From contig JBGUIU010000184.1 in the NCBI GenBank assembly GCA_045113275.1, forward strand, positions 1 through 64,000: 64,000 nucleotides of DNA, given 5' to 3'. Below are positions 43,047 to 52,814 of this stretch, one piece after another. Within the stretch, counting starts at the first letter, position 1. Every line of letters begins with the position of its first letter. The notes under the pieces were generated by a model, which saw only the letters and a list, made by a program, of their open reading frames with translations, was not told where the DNA came from and did not search any database. This DNA is from UBA1181 sp045113275 (GTDB lineage Bacteria; Bacteroidota; Bacteroidia; Bacteroidales; Paludibacteraceae). Both the position numbers and the translations under genes were made by a program.

Positions 43047-44909
43047 TTAAATTTTAATCTGTTCTTCTATTGTACTGATTAATTCAACAGCTTTGTTGTA
43101 TAACATATCCATAGCCTCTTGACCATTTGTTGGTGCGAAGCGTGCGAATTCGCAGGTCTGCAATACATTCATGAAGTTGCTAATAACTGTTGGGTCAATT
43201 TTATGTTCTGCTAATTTAGCTTCGATATTATCTTTGTCTAATTCAGAAACAGGAATATTTAACTTGTCGCTAGTATATCCCCATAGTGCTTTTAACACTT
43301 CCTCATAGAATTGCTCTTTCTCGTTAGCAACTAGATGTTGTTGTGCTTTTTTCAGTCTCTTCGTAGCTTGCTTGTTTGCTCTCTTGTTTTTCACCAAGAT
43401 AATGTTTGCATTTTCTTTTACTTGTTTTCTGTATAAGATAAACAAGGTGATAAATATGCAGAGTGGAATGATAAACCATAAATAGAAAGAGGTGGAGCCG
43501 AAGAATGGTGTACTATATGCACTTAGGCTCTTATCCTTTGTGTTAATGTAATGAATATCCTTTCCTAGGTATTTTACATTCTCTTTGTTGCCAAAATTTG
43601 AAACAACTGTAGTGTTTTCAGATGCGTTGTTTTCGCCTTTTGCTACGTTGATGGTATAGGCTTGTGTTTTTAAGGATACATATTTCTTCGCTTTTGGATC
43701 AAAGAATGAAAAATCAGCTGCCGGAATCTCATATACTCCTGCATAACGAGGAATGGCAAGATATTCTATTTCTTTTGTTCCACTGACAATGTTTCCTGTT
43801 GTGTTTACTTTAGAATTTACCTTTGGATCATAGATTTCAAAGTCGTTAGGGAATTTTATTTCAGGCTCTTTAACATATTTAATATTACCTGTTCCTGTGA
43901 TTTTAACCTTTAGATTGATTGCATCGTTGGCTTTGACATCCGTTGAGTTGATAGAGGTCTCGATTCTATATGATCCAACAGTACCATTAAAATTGTCGGG
44001 TTTCCCTTGCGAAGGCAAAGGCATAACTTCTATTTTGGTGCCTTTGATAGTAAGTTCTTTTTTTACGTTATAGGTGGTTCCGAAGAAATCGTCCATATCA
44101 AAAATGCTTCTTCTTCTGTTGGACGAACGTTTTTGAACCTGTGCAACAACTGTTATCTTACCGTTTTCGATATCAATATTGTTTGCTCTTTGAGGGAAAA
44201 GTATTGCTTTTTTCAGAATATATACGTAGTAACGAGCTCCATTGTATGTTTCAATTCCAGCGTTTCTTTCTTCATCTTTAATGTTTACTTCCTGTGCGAT
44301 GAATCCATTATATTCTGGGAATTTCACATTATCTATGCCCGATACATTTCCTTTATGATAAAGTTTTATGGTTGTAACCAATTGTTCTCCTTCATATACT
44401 TTCTTCTTGTTGTATTCAGCTACGCAAAAAAGATCAGTATCGGATACTCCTGTTACGTTTTCTCCTTGATTGCCGTTGTTATATCCATTGGAGGATTGTC
44501 CGCCACCCGTGTTAGCACCTTGAGCGACAACCTTAATGGTAAGTGCATTGGACATTAATGTTTTACCATTGTGAGTGAATCTTGCAGGCGAAATAGTAAA
44601 TGTACCTTCTTTTTTGGGTGTTAATATATATGTATAAGTTAGATTTTCAGTCGTCGTCATTGCTCCATTTATGATGGAAACTTGTTTCGCAGAACTGGTG
44701 CTTGGTCCCATCAAGATTTCAAAATCTTTGATTTCAGGAGTTTGTAGATCTGTTGGCTTTGCATTTTTTATGTTAAACTCCAATCTGAATTGTTGTCCGA
44801 TGGCAACGACATTGGGCGCCGATGCTTTAATAGAAACATCTTCGTTAGCAGCCCATAGGCTGACACTTGCAATTATAAACGTGAATATTACACAAACTAT
44901 TTTCTTCAT
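43047..44909 (-). CDS. batD: BatD: BatD-family oxygen-tolerance protein
   Basis: 620-residue protein: signal peptide (IIASVSLWA), a periplasmic region of repeated Ig-like beta domains (about 20-440), a membrane helix near 465-490 (FYLWFIIPLCIFITLFILYR), then a cytoplasmic helical tail with KAQQHLVANEKEQFYEEVLKALWGYTSDKLNIPVSEL. This arrangement is typical of BatD. It may present periplasmic ligands to the VWA partners BatA/BatB; this is inference. Confidence 0.93.
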   Translation of the reverse strand: MKKIVCVIFTFIIASVSLWAANEDVSIKASAPNVVAIGQQFRLEFNIKNAKPTDLQTPEIKDFEILMGPSTSSAKQVSIINGAMTTTENLTYTYILTPKKEGTFTISPARFTHNGKTLMSNALTIKVVAQGANTGGGQSSNGYNNGNQGENVTGVSDTDLFCVAEYNKKKVYEGEQLVTTIKLYHKGNVSGIDNVKFPEYNGFIAQEVNIKDEERNAGIETYNGARYYVYILKKAILFPQRANNIDIENGKITVVAQVQKRSSNRRRSIFDMDDFFGTTYNVKKELTIKGTKIEVMPLPSQGKPDNFNGTVGSYRIETSINSTDVKANDAINLKVKITGTGNIKYVKEPEIKFPNDFEIYDPKVNSKVNTTGNIVSGTKEIEYLAIPRYAGVYEIPAADFSFFDPKAKKYVSLKTQAYTINVAKGENNASENTTVVSNFGNKENVKYLGKDIHYINTKDKSLSAYSTPFFGSTSFYLWFIIPLCIFITLFILYRKQVKENANIILVKNKRANKQATKRLKKAQQHLVANEKEQFYEEVLKALWGYTSDKLNIPVSELDKDNIEAKLAEHKIDPTVISNFMNVLQTCEFARFAPTNGQEAMDMLYNKAVELISTIEEQIKI

Positions 44910-44981
44910 TTTATTTTAGTTCTTTCTTTGCCATGCAAAAATACTAATTATCATCTAACAAATAAAGTGGGGTGGAAAAAA

Positions 44982-45869
44982 TCACCAATCTTTATCTGTT
45001 TTATATCGAGAATCTTTTTGTTCGATTTTCCGTTTTTTCTGTTGATCTTTTTCTTCTTGTTCCAAAGCGTTCAAGATCTGTTCAGCATTTTCTTTTGACA
45101 TCTGATCTTTCGACTGCTGCTCTTCTTGTTGCTGCTGTTGCTGCTGTTGTTGTTGATCTTGCTGTTGCTGCTGTTGATCTTGATTCTGATCTTTTTTATC
45201 ATTGTTCTGATTATTCTGACCATTGCTAGGAGGCGTCATTGATTGAAGTATCTGTGCTACTTTTTTCTCATAATCCTGAGCCATGGCAAGATTGAAACGT
45301 GTGCTATCATTTTCGGGAGCATTCCGAAGGGATTCTTTATAATCCTTGATAGGCGTTTGAATAATCTTCAAATTTTCTTGTAGGCTGTTATAGAATTGTT
45401 GTTTAACCTCATTTACATTCTGTCCCGCTGCTTCCATCTTTGTAATTAAGTCATTGGTCATCATGATAGAATCTAAAGGAGTCAATCGTTTCATGTTAGC
45501 ATTACCTTTATTTTTGTATATGCTGGAAACCAATTCTTTTGAATCCTCACTTGCGTCTGATTTTAATGTGGAACGTACAGCGTTGGCGTATGTCTTATCT
45601 GCCATTTCGTAGCGACCATTTCTGTAATCAGCATTTGCATTGTTGTAGAGCGCACCACTGTTAGTAGAATCAATCTGAAGAGCTCCTACATATTTGATCT
45701 TGGCATCATCATATTTCTCTTCATCATAATATTCATTTCCTTGGTTGATATAATCGCCGATCTGTCTGAATGACAGCGAACTTTTATTAGAGAAAAGTAA
45801 TATTAATAATATGATGATGACAGTGGTGGTTGCACTGATTTGTATAATTTCTTTCTTCTCCATTTTCAA
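44982..45869 (-). CDS. batC: BatC: TPR protein with polyglutamine tail
   Basis: 295-residue membrane-anchored TPR protein. A membrane helix lies near residues 12-26, TPR units at about 38-100 and 180-205, then a low-complexity tail: residues 228-252 are nearly pure Gln with a few Asp and Glu, encoded by mixed CAG/CAA codons, followed by a charged helix. It overlaps batB by 4 bp. The poly-Gln length could vary between strains. Confidence 0.92.
   Translation of the reverse strand: MKMEKKEIIQISATTTVIIILLILLFSNKSSLSFRQIGDYINQGNEYYDEEKYDDAKIKYVGALQIDSTNSGALYNNANADYRNGRYEMADKTYANAVRSTLKSDASEDSKELVSSIYKNKGNANMKRLTPLDSIMMTNDLITKMEAAGQNVNEVKQQFYNSLQENLKIIQTPIKDYKESLRNAPENDSTRFNLAMAQDYEKKVAQILQSMTPPSNGQNNQNNDKKDQNQDQQQQQQDQQQQQQQQQQEEQQSKDQMSKENAEQILNALEQEEKDQQKKRKIEQKDSRYKTDKDW
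45114..45188 (-). repeat. CAG/CAA polyglutamine tract in batC
   Basis: About 25 codons, mostly CAG or CAA, coding for Gln with interspersed Asp/Glu. A simple-sequence tract prone to slippage in multiples of three. Confidence 0.85.
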
Positions 45870-46891
45870 TCAAATAATTTAAAGTTACGGAACAATCCAT
45901 TTTTCCTTTCTAAGATGATTAACTCAATGACCAAGATGATTATAACAATCAAAACAATGGGAGGAAATTGTTCGTTGTACTCTGAATACACCTTCGATTC
46001 AACATCCTCATGTGCTATCTTATCCAGTTCGGATTGAATGACTTTCATCGCATTATTGGTGTTGTCTGCCCGAATATATGTTCCATTTCCTGCTCTGGCT
46101 ATTTCTTGACACATGTTTTCGTTTAGCTTTGAGATGACAACATTGCCATCTTTGTCTTTCTTGAAATTATTTGTGCCAGATACAGGAATAGGGGATCCTT
46201 CAGGTTTTCCTATTCCAATCACATTCACTTGAATTCCCTTCGCAGCAATCTGTTGTGCCATACTCACTGCATCATCTTCATGGTTCTCACCATCTGTTAT
46301 GACAATGATGGCTTGTCCCTTGCTGATGTCTTCTTCAGAAAAAGCTTTACTGGCCATTTCTAGCGCAGCACCTATAGCTGTTCCTTGTTGACGGATGATG
46401 TTAGGTTGTATTGTTGATATGAATATTTTGGCTGATTGATAATCGGTGGTTATCGGTAATTGCGTATATGGATGACCCGCAAAGATGATGACACCAAACT
46501 TGTCATTGTTGAGTCCATCCAGTAGTTTGTATAACATCTGTTTGGATTTTTCCAAACGATTGGGTTGTACATCCTCAGCCAACATGGAATTGGAGATGTC
46601 TAGACAGACCATAACTTCCAATCCTTTTTTCTTGACTGTTTCAAGTTTTGAACCGAATTGAGGTCGAGCCAAAATGAAGATGATGCCTGTTAACGCTAAT
46701 ATTGACAGATAAAATTTTAGATGTTGTCTGAAGTTTGAAACGCCAGGCATAAGGTTCTTTAGTAGTTCATAATTACCAAATTTCTTTATTTGTCTCTGTC
46801 TGTAGAAACGTGTGACTAAAAACCAACCTATAAATACAGGTATGATTAGTAGTAAATATAAATATTGTGGATTTGCAAATCTGAATAGCAT
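45866..46891 (-). CDS. batB: BatB: membrane von Willebrand A protein
   Basis: 341-residue inner-membrane protein. Two N-terminal helices (about 8-26 and 58-77), a VWA domain (about 90-280) with the MIDAS motif CLDISNSMLAED and a later TDGENHEDD, and a C-terminal membrane helix (IVLIVIIILVIELIILE). It resembles BatA but has Asn in the DxSxS motif's third variable position. VWA domains bind metal-dependent protein ligands. It lies between batA and batC. Confidence 0.94.
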   Translation of the reverse strand: MLFRFANPQYLYLLLIIPVFIGWFLVTRFYRQRQIKKFGNYELLKNLMPGVSNFRQHLKFYLSILALTGIIFILARPQFGSKLETVKKKGLEVMVCLDISNSMLAEDVQPNRLEKSKQMLYKLLDGLNNDKFGVIIFAGHPYTQLPITTDYQSAKIFISTIQPNIIRQQGTAIGAALEMASKAFSEEDISKGQAIIVITDGENHEDDAVSMAQQIAAKGIQVNVIGIGKPEGSPIPVSGTNNFKKDKDGNVVISKLNENMCQEIARAGNGTYIRADNTNNAMKVIQSELDKIAHEDVESKVYSEYNEQFPPIVLIVIIILVIELIILERKNGLFRNFKLFD

Positions 46892-46919
46892 ATCTAACTC
46901 CTTTCTTTTGGGAAATTAT

Positions 46920-47912
46920 TTATGGAATATGTCTTAAAACCGTGGTTCTAAGAATTATTTCAAATAGAAGTAAAATCAAGGCTGCTATAGCATACGGAAG
47001 ATACTCTTCTGTCTTTTTGCTATATTCTGTCACTTGTATTTTCGTCTTTTCCAATTGGTCAATTTCAGCGTATATAGCTTTCAGCGATTTATTGTCTGTT
47101 GCACGGAAGTATTGACCATTGGTTTTCTCTGCGATTGATTTCAAGGTTGTTTCATCAATATCAACAGGTACCATTTGTCTCTTTATACCGAAAACCGTAC
47201 GGACAGGGTAGGGCGCTTGTCCTTTGGTACCGACACCAATTGTATAGACCCTTATATTATACGCTTTGGCTAGTTCTGCAGCTGTTAACGGATCAATTTC
47301 ACCTCGGTTGTTAGAACCATCCGTAAGAAGAATGATGACTTTTGATTTTGCCTGACTCTCTTTGATACGATTGACTGCATTGGCTAATCCCATACCGATG
47401 GCTGTTCCATCTTCTGAAATCATATCGTCTGAAATGCTATTCATCAATCCGATGAGCGCTGTCTTGTCGGATGTTAGCGGACTTTGGGTGAAACTTTCTC
47501 CGGCAAAGACCACCAAACCAATATTATCATTTGGACGAGAAGCGATAAACTCTGCGCCTACGGACTTGGCAGCTTCCAATCGGTTGGGTTTTAAATCCTC
47601 TGCGATCATACTGCCTGATACATCGACCGCCATGACAATATCGATTCCTTCAACATCTTTGTTCGACCAACTGTCTGATGCTTGAGGTCTAGCCAATACA
47701 ATTATTAGGAGAGCTATAGTCCCCATGCGTAGAACAAAAGGAAGATGAAGAATATAATATTTATAACTTTTACCAACACCTTGAAAAGCATTTGTGCTTG
47801 ACATCTGGAGATTGGCCGTTGTACGTTTTCTTCTATAGATATACCATGCAGCTAAAGGTATTAACAATAGTAGAAAATATAGATAAGACGGATTTTGAAA
47901 TGTTATTTCCAT
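46920..47912 (-). CDS. batA: BatA: membrane von Willebrand A protein
   Basis: 330-residue inner-membrane protein. Helices at about 10-27 and 57-76, VWA domain (about 90-280) with complete MIDAS motif AVDVSGSMIAED and TDGSNNRGE, and a C-terminal helix (LPYAIAALILLLFEIIL). Its start overlaps the stop of the upstream gene by one base. BatA and BatB likely pair in the membrane. Confidence 0.95.
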   Translation of the reverse strand: MEITFQNPSYLYFLLLLIPLAAWYIYRRKRTTANLQMSSTNAFQGVGKSYKYYILHLPFVLRMGTIALLIIVLARPQASDSWSNKDVEGIDIVMAVDVSGSMIAEDLKPNRLEAAKSVGAEFIASRPNDNIGLVVFAGESFTQSPLTSDKTALIGLMNSISDDMISEDGTAIGMGLANAVNRIKESQAKSKVIILLTDGSNNRGEIDPLTAAELAKAYNIRVYTIGVGTKGQAPYPVRTVFGIKRQMVPVDIDETTLKSIAEKTNGQYFRATDNKSLKAIYAEIDQLEKTKIQVTEYSKKTEEYLPYAIAALILLLFEIILRTTVLRHIP

Positions 47913-48910
47913 TATTGTTCAGTCTTTAGATTTTTATTGTTTATCTCATTGTTGCTTGGATTCTCCTCTGGTATATTGTCCTTCGGAATCAAAATCGTCT
48001 CATTGACAATGCGATAAGCATTTAAAATACTTAATTCGTTTTCTTCCTGAGTTGGTTCTTGTTTCGCAAATTTAACCATATCAGAAGTAGAAAAGATTTG
48101 TTTCATATTATCCAAAATAGGAGACGCATCGCTGTTATATTTGAGAGAATCGATGATTTCAGCAGAGGTCATTTCTTTTGCCGAAATATTGAATCGTTTT
48201 ACAAAATATTCACGAAGGGTGTCAGTAATATTGGTATAATATTGTTTGGTAAATCCTTTTTTCCAAACTTTCTCTTCTTTTATTTCATTCAATTCTTCTA
48301 AAGCTACCTCGTGAGGTAATCTTGGATCAACCTTCACTTCCGTTTCAGTTTGGATTGCTTTCATCCGCATATAATAGTTGTAGAGGATATATCCGATATA
48401 TCCTAAGCAGGCTAATATGAGAAGAATCGATAAGTAGAGAAATATACGTTTGATATTGATGCCTGGATCGTAATTCTCTTCGATATCAGTTAGTTGAGCT
48501 TTCTCGAAATCTGCTTCAATTGTAGATACCTGTAAATAGATTCTCGGACATTCGTACTCTTTCGTTCTGGTTGTGAACTTAAATGACGGGATTACATATT
48601 TTCCAGTATCAAATGATGTTATAAGTATATCCTGTGAAATTTTAAGTCTTACGCCATCAGCAGGAATGGTATCGAGGTTTGAAATAGCCAAGATTTCCAC
48701 ACCAGGAACCAATGTGTCCGTATGCCCTATTATAGGGAATCTTACTTCAGCACTTTGTGGCTGAATAACTTCCAACCGAATATGCCTTTGTTCACCAATT
48801 AACATTGATGAGGAGTCTATCTTAGCTGAAACATCTATTGTTTGCGCCGCAATAGAACCACCTATACAAGATAAAAAGAATAAAAGGATATGTTTTTTTA
48901 TCGATTTCAT
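47912..48910 (-). CDS. Bat-operon protein (DUF4381-like, BatX position)
   Basis: 332-residue protein. Signal peptide (ILLFFLSCIGGSIAAQ), an Ig-like periplasmic domain (about 25-135), one membrane helix near 158-180 (IFLYLSILLILACLGYIGYILYNYY), then a cytoplasmic helical domain similar to that at the end of BatD (FTKQYYTNITDTLREYFVKRFNISAKEMTSAEII). This position between DUF58 and batA is standard in Bacteroidota. Function is not established. Confidence 0.85.
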   Translation of the reverse strand: MKSIKKHILLFFLSCIGGSIAAQTIDVSAKIDSSSMLIGEQRHIRLEVIQPQSAEVRFPIIGHTDTLVPGVEILAISNLDTIPADGVRLKISQDILITSFDTGKYVIPSFKFTTRTKEYECPRIYLQVSTIEADFEKAQLTDIEENYDPGINIKRIFLYLSILLILACLGYIGYILYNYYMRMKAIQTETEVKVDPRLPHEVALEELNEIKEEKVWKKGFTKQYYTNITDTLREYFVKRFNISAKEMTSAEIIDSLKYNSDASPILDNMKQIFSTSDMVKFAKQEPTQEENELSILNAYRIVNETILIPKDNIPEENPSNNEINNKNLKTEQ

Positions 48911-48925
48911 ACAACTATTCTAAAA

Positions 48926-49795
48926 TTAAGCTCTATGTCTGAACAGCTTCATTAAGGCTTTCACATAGTCTTCGTCTGTTGCAATAGAGATTGTATCAAC
49001 ACCACTTTGATTGAATGTCTGTTTGAGCGTTTCTTGTCTGTCTAACCAATATTTTTGATAGGCATTTCGAATCTTTTTGTCAGATGTGTCAATCCACATG
49101 TCTTGGTCGCTCTCTGCATCCTTGACTTTAATCAGACCAACAGAAGGCAATTCAATTTCTCTCTTATCATAGATCTGAAGCGCTACCATGTCGTGTTTTC
49201 TGTTAGCGATAACCAATGATTTGGAGAAATCACTACTGATAAAATCGGAGATTATGAATGCAGTACATCTCTTTTTGATTGCGTTGGTTAAATATTGCAA
49301 CGCTCCTTGAATATCAGTCTTTTTACTTACAGGTTCGAATCCTAATAATTCACGGATGATATACAATACATGTTTTTTCCCTTTTTGTGGTGGAATAAAT
49401 TTTTCTATTCGGTCAGAGAAAAGGATCACACCGATTTTATCATTGTTTTGAATGGCAGAAAAGGCAATCGTTGCTGCAATTTCAGCCAACATGTCTCTCT
49501 TTATCTGATTGACAGTACCAAACTCACCACTGGCGGAAACATCAACAACCAACATCATGGTCATCTCACGTTCCTCTTCAAATACCTTTATATATGGTTT
49601 GTTGAAGCGTGCTGTGACATTCCAATCGATGTTCCTGATGTCATCGCCATATTGATATTCTCGCACTTCAGAAAATGTCATACCTCTTCCTTTGAATGCA
49701 GTATGATACTCTCCTGCAAATATATTACGAGAAAGTCCTCTGGTTTTTATTTCAATCTTTCGTACCTTTTTTAATATTTCATTTGTATCTTTCAT
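48926..49795 (-). CDS. DUF58/VWA-like protein of the Bat operon
   Basis: 289-residue cytoplasmic protein. DUF58 hallmark FAGEYHTAFKGRGMTFSEVREYQYGDDIRNIDWNVTAR is at about residues 26-65, followed by a VWA-like core (VVDVSASGEFG, with degenerate MIDAS). It works with the MoxR ATPase in many bacteria, probably as its adaptor or client. It starts 96 bp after the moxR stop. Confidence 0.94.
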   Translation of the reverse strand: MKDTNEILKKVRKIEIKTRGLSRNIFAGEYHTAFKGRGMTFSEVREYQYGDDIRNIDWNVTARFNKPYIKVFEEEREMTMMLVVDVSASGEFGTVNQIKRDMLAEIAATIAFSAIQNNDKIGVILFSDRIEKFIPPQKGKKHVLYIIRELLGFEPVSKKTDIQGALQYLTNAIKKRCTAFIISDFISSDFSKSLVIANRKHDMVALQIYDKREIELPSVGLIKVKDAESDQDMWIDTSDKKIRNAYQKYWLDRQETLKQTFNQSGVDTISIATDEDYVKALMKLFRHRA

Positions 49796-49891
49796 CTGTC
49801 TAACCCTTTTGAAATATCTCCATAACTACTATTTGCATTATGGTTAAATAAAAGATAGGGAAACAGAGTTCCCTATGGTATGAAAAGAAAA

Positions 49892-50884
49892 TTAAGGTAC
49901 TTCTACAGCATTTAAGATTTCATTGACAATGTCTTCTGATGTCATGTTGTTGGCTTCTGCTTCGTAAGACAAACCAATACGATGACGAAGAACATCCATG
50001 GCAATTGCACGAACATCCTCTGGAATAACATAACCTCTACGTTTGATAAAGGCGTATGATCTAGCAGCTAATGCAAGATTAATAGATGCACGAGGTGAAC
50101 CACCAAATGAAATCATCTCTTTTAGATTTTCTAATTTATATTGTTCAGGATAACGTGTAGCATTTACAATATCCACGATGTATTTCCGTATCTTTTCATC
50201 AATATAAACTTCTTGAACAACATTTCTTGCTTTAATGATGTCCTCTGGTTTTAATATAGCTGATATCTCAACCTTTTCTTTGTTTATGTTTTGAGCAATG
50301 ATTTGTTGCTCCTCTTCTGGTTTTGGATAAGAAATGTGAACTTTCAACATGAAACGGTCCAACTGAGCTTCTGGAAGAGGGTAGGTACCTTCTTGCTCGA
50401 TTGGGTTCTGTGTTGCTAATACCAAGAAAGGTTTTGGTAGCTTGAAAGACTCTTCACCGATGGTTACTTGTCTTTCTTGCATTGCTTCCAATAATGCACT
50501 TTGAACTTTAGCTGGTGCACGGTTGATCTCATCTGCTAAAACTAAATTGGCAAATATAGGACCTTTCTTTATATTGAATTCTTCTGATTTCTGACTATAT
50601 ATCATGGTACCAATCACATCCGCAGGCAATAAGTCTGGTGTGAACTGAATACGACTGTATTTAGCATCAATCAATTCTCCTAACGTTTTTATGGCTAATG
50701 TTTTCGCTAATCCAGGAACACCTTCCAAAAGAACGTGACCATCAGCTAATAGTCCGATTAACAATGACTCAACCAAATGCTTCTGTCCGACAATGGATTT
50801 ATTCATTCCCATGACGAGCATATCCACAAAAGAGCTTTGTTGCTCAATCTTTTCATTCAATGTTCTAATATCAATCTGGTCCAT
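49892..50884 (-). CDS. moxR: MoxR-family AAA+ ATPase
   Basis: 330-residue cytoplasmic AAA+ ATPase with Walker A GVPGLAKT (about residue 55), Walker B LVLADEINRAP, sensor 1 ATQNPIEQEGTYPLPEAQLDRF and sensor 2 GGSPRASINL. MoxR proteins act as chaperones that activate VWA-domain partners. It is the first gene of the bat operon. Confidence 0.96.
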   Translation of the reverse strand: MDQIDIRTLNEKIEQQSSFVDMLVMGMNKSIVGQKHLVESLLIGLLADGHVLLEGVPGLAKTLAIKTLGELIDAKYSRIQFTPDLLPADVIGTMIYSQKSEEFNIKKGPIFANLVLADEINRAPAKVQSALLEAMQERQVTIGEESFKLPKPFLVLATQNPIEQEGTYPLPEAQLDRFMLKVHISYPKPEEEQQIIAQNINKEKVEISAILKPEDIIKARNVVQEVYIDEKIRKYIVDIVNATRYPEQYKLENLKEMISFGGSPRASINLALAARSYAFIKRRGYVIPEDVRAIAMDVLRHRIGLSYEAEANNMTSEDIVNEILNAVEVP

Positions 50885-51005
50885 TTTATTTTTTTTTAGT
50901 TAATTATTTATCTTTTGAAGTAAAAACTTGTTTCTGAATTTAATATTGCCTTAAATGTTATACCCTTAACATAATTTAATTGGCTAACATCCATTTTAAC
51001 ATTAT

Positions 51006-52805
51006 TTATTTTAATATGCCATTTACTTCATCTGCAATCTTCTTATATTTTTCAGATTTGGAATTGGTAAATGTTTCATCCATATCAGGAATTTTTAGCG
51101 TCATTCCTGGTTTTACATCATTCGGACTGGACAATACATCCTTGTTAAAGAAATAGATATAACCCCAGAAATTAAATACACCATTGTACACATTTCTTGA
51201 GATCTGAGCCAAACGACTTCCTTCTTTAACAACATACTCTTCTCTGATCTTTACTTGAGAAGGGAAGTTTAATTCAGGATGATTGATCTTCATGAAATCA
51301 ATTAGCTGAGAATCAAAGGTGTGTGTAGCCGTTTGATCGAATGAGCTGGATTCTTCAGCTGATTCTGAACTTGAATCATTGTCTGAATTATTGCTCACGT
51401 ATGCCTCTGGATTGTCATAAGTCACTTCTGGTGCAGAAGCAAATTCATCAAAATCATCTTCTTGATTGTCTTTAGTTGTGGTGGATGTCTCTGTACTTGC
51501 TTTGTCTTTTCCATCCTCAACAACTGTAGTAGGAACTTGCTCTTCTGGCTTATTGTCTTGCTTGTCTAATGCATATTTTAAGATAAATAGCAAGGCAACG
51601 ATAAATATGCAGCCTAATACAACCCAGACTAACCACATCTTATTTGTGTTTTTACCAGATTCTTTGTCTGCTTTTCTATTCTTATCTTTTGCTTTTAGCT
51701 TGTCTTTTTTAGCTTTCTTATCTTTGTCTGCAACTGCTTGTTTTTCTTCCTCATCTTTCTTGTCAGCAGGTTCTCCTTCTGCCTTTGTTTCAACTTCTTT
51801 TGTGTCTGCAACAGGATCTTTCGGAGTTTCATCACTTGTGTTCTTGTTGTCAGTGATGTCTTGTTGAACTGTTGTTTCTGTTGCTGGTTCTGATGTTGTT
51901 TCAGTAGTTGATTCTGTTGGAGTATCGACTTTCTCCGGATTGTTGTTTGTTACTTCGGTGGTTACATCTTGGACAGACGTTGTAGTCGATTCCTCAATAG
52001 AAGAATTGGTATCAACAGATACAGTAGGTTGTTCAACCTGAATAGGATTGGTTTCTACAGATACAGTAGGTTGTTCAACCTGAATAGGATTCGTCTCCAC
52101 ATTAACAGGAGAAGGTTCTACTGGTGTGGGATTGGTGTCAACCGTTACGGGTGAAGGATTCACCTGTATTGGGTTGGTGTCAACAGGGGTAGGGGTTTGT
52201 TCTACCGGTGTTGGCGTACTAGGATTCGTTATCTCGTTGTTAGCATCTGTTGTGCTTACATTTTCTGGAGTGTTTGTATTGTCTGCCATAGGTTGAGAGA
52301 TTGTTGTGTAAGTGAATGGTGTTGGTTCATTTTCATGGTGAAGTGAACTATTATTAGATGAATTATTCTCTTCGAATGGTTGATTATTCTGTACAGCATC
52401 AGGGGTGACGGAAGAGATCGTTGAAGAAAGCATCTCTTCGTCATCGTCGTTGTCATCTTCTGGATCAGTATCAATAGGTCCGTCTGCATTTAGAACATAC
52501 GTTTCCAAATGAGCATACGGTTTGTTGATATCGTCTTTAAGATTTTTTTCTGGTGTGAATGATACTTTTTTATGGGCAGGAATAACCATTTCTGTGCCGT
52601 CTTGCACATTCACACTTTTACGTTCTTCAATGGCAATAATTTTAAATGTCCCTAAGTTCGGAATCTTCGCTATACCATCTTTTTGCAATGCTTCTTCAGT
52701 GATTTCAAAAAGAGTACGAAGAAAATTCTCCGTGAGTTTTTTGGTTGCTCCGGTTTCTTCAGCTATTTGACCTAAGATGTCTTGTAAACTTTTTTTTTCG
52801 TTCAT
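51006..52805 (-). CDS. HU-domain / transmembrane / LysM fusion protein
   Basis: 599 residues with an unusual layout. Residues 1-95 are an HU/IHF-type DNA-binding domain (LTENFLRTLFEITEEALQKD, IAKIPNLGTFKIIAIEERKS, IPAHKKVSFTPEKNLKDDIN). Residues 110-350 are a Thr/Pro/Asn-rich low-complexity linker containing a 14-residue tandem duplication. Residues 355-388 are strongly basic/charged. A single membrane helix lies at 390-412 (WLVWVVLGCIFIVALLFILK). Residues 413-515 are a second acidic linker, and a LysM domain (about 522-572, YVVKEGSRLAQISRNVYN) ends the protein. The positive-inside rule puts HU in the cytoplasm and LysM in the periplasm, so it could tether DNA to peptidoglycan. It follows a stand-alone HU gene by 9 bp. 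Confidence 0.85.
   Translation of the reverse strand: MNEKKSLQDILGQIAEETGATKKLTENFLRTLFEITEEALQKDGIAKIPNLGTFKIIAIEERKSVNVQDGTEMVIPAHKKVSFTPEKNLKDDINKPYAHLETYVLNADGPIDTDPEDDNDDDEEMLSSTISSVTPDAVQNNQPFEENNSSNNSSLHHENEPTPFTYTTISQPMADNTNTPENVSTTDANNEITNPSTPTPVEQTPTPVDTNPIQVNPSPVTVDTNPTPVEPSPVNVETNPIQVEQPTVSVETNPIQVEQPTVSVDTNSSIEESTTTSVQDVTTEVTNNNPEKVDTPTESTTETTSEPATETTVQQDITDNKNTSDETPKDPVADTKEVETKAEGEPADKKDEEEKQAVADKDKKAKKDKLKAKDKNRKADKESGKNTNKMWLVWVVLGCIFIVALLFILKYALDKQDNKPEEQVPTTVVEDGKDKASTETSTTTKDNQEDDFDEFASAPEVTYDNPEAYVSNNSDNDSSSESAEESSSFDQTATHTFDSQLIDFMKINHPELNFPSQVKIREEYVVKEGSRLAQISRNVYNGVFNFWGYIYFFNKDVLSSPNDVKPGMTLKIPDMDETFTNSKSEKYKKIADEVNGILK
52017..52100 (-). repeat. tandem 42-bp duplication in the HU-LysM linker
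   Basis: Two nearly identical 42-bp units encode the 14-residue sequence VETNPIQVEQPTVS twice, within a longer Pro/Val/Thr-rich region of looser repeats (about 52002-52217). Likely a length-variable spacer. Confidence 0.85.
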
Positions 52806-52814
52806 AACAAAACG

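Noticed and set aside
45000..45230. Possible CRISPR-like or satellite repeat near 45.1 kb
   Set aside because: The repeat is in frame within batC and codes for Gln; there are no spacers.
52002..52217. Repeat array as a CRISPR
   Set aside because: Units are in frame, adjacent and degenerate, coding a Pro/Val/Thr linker; no unique spacers.
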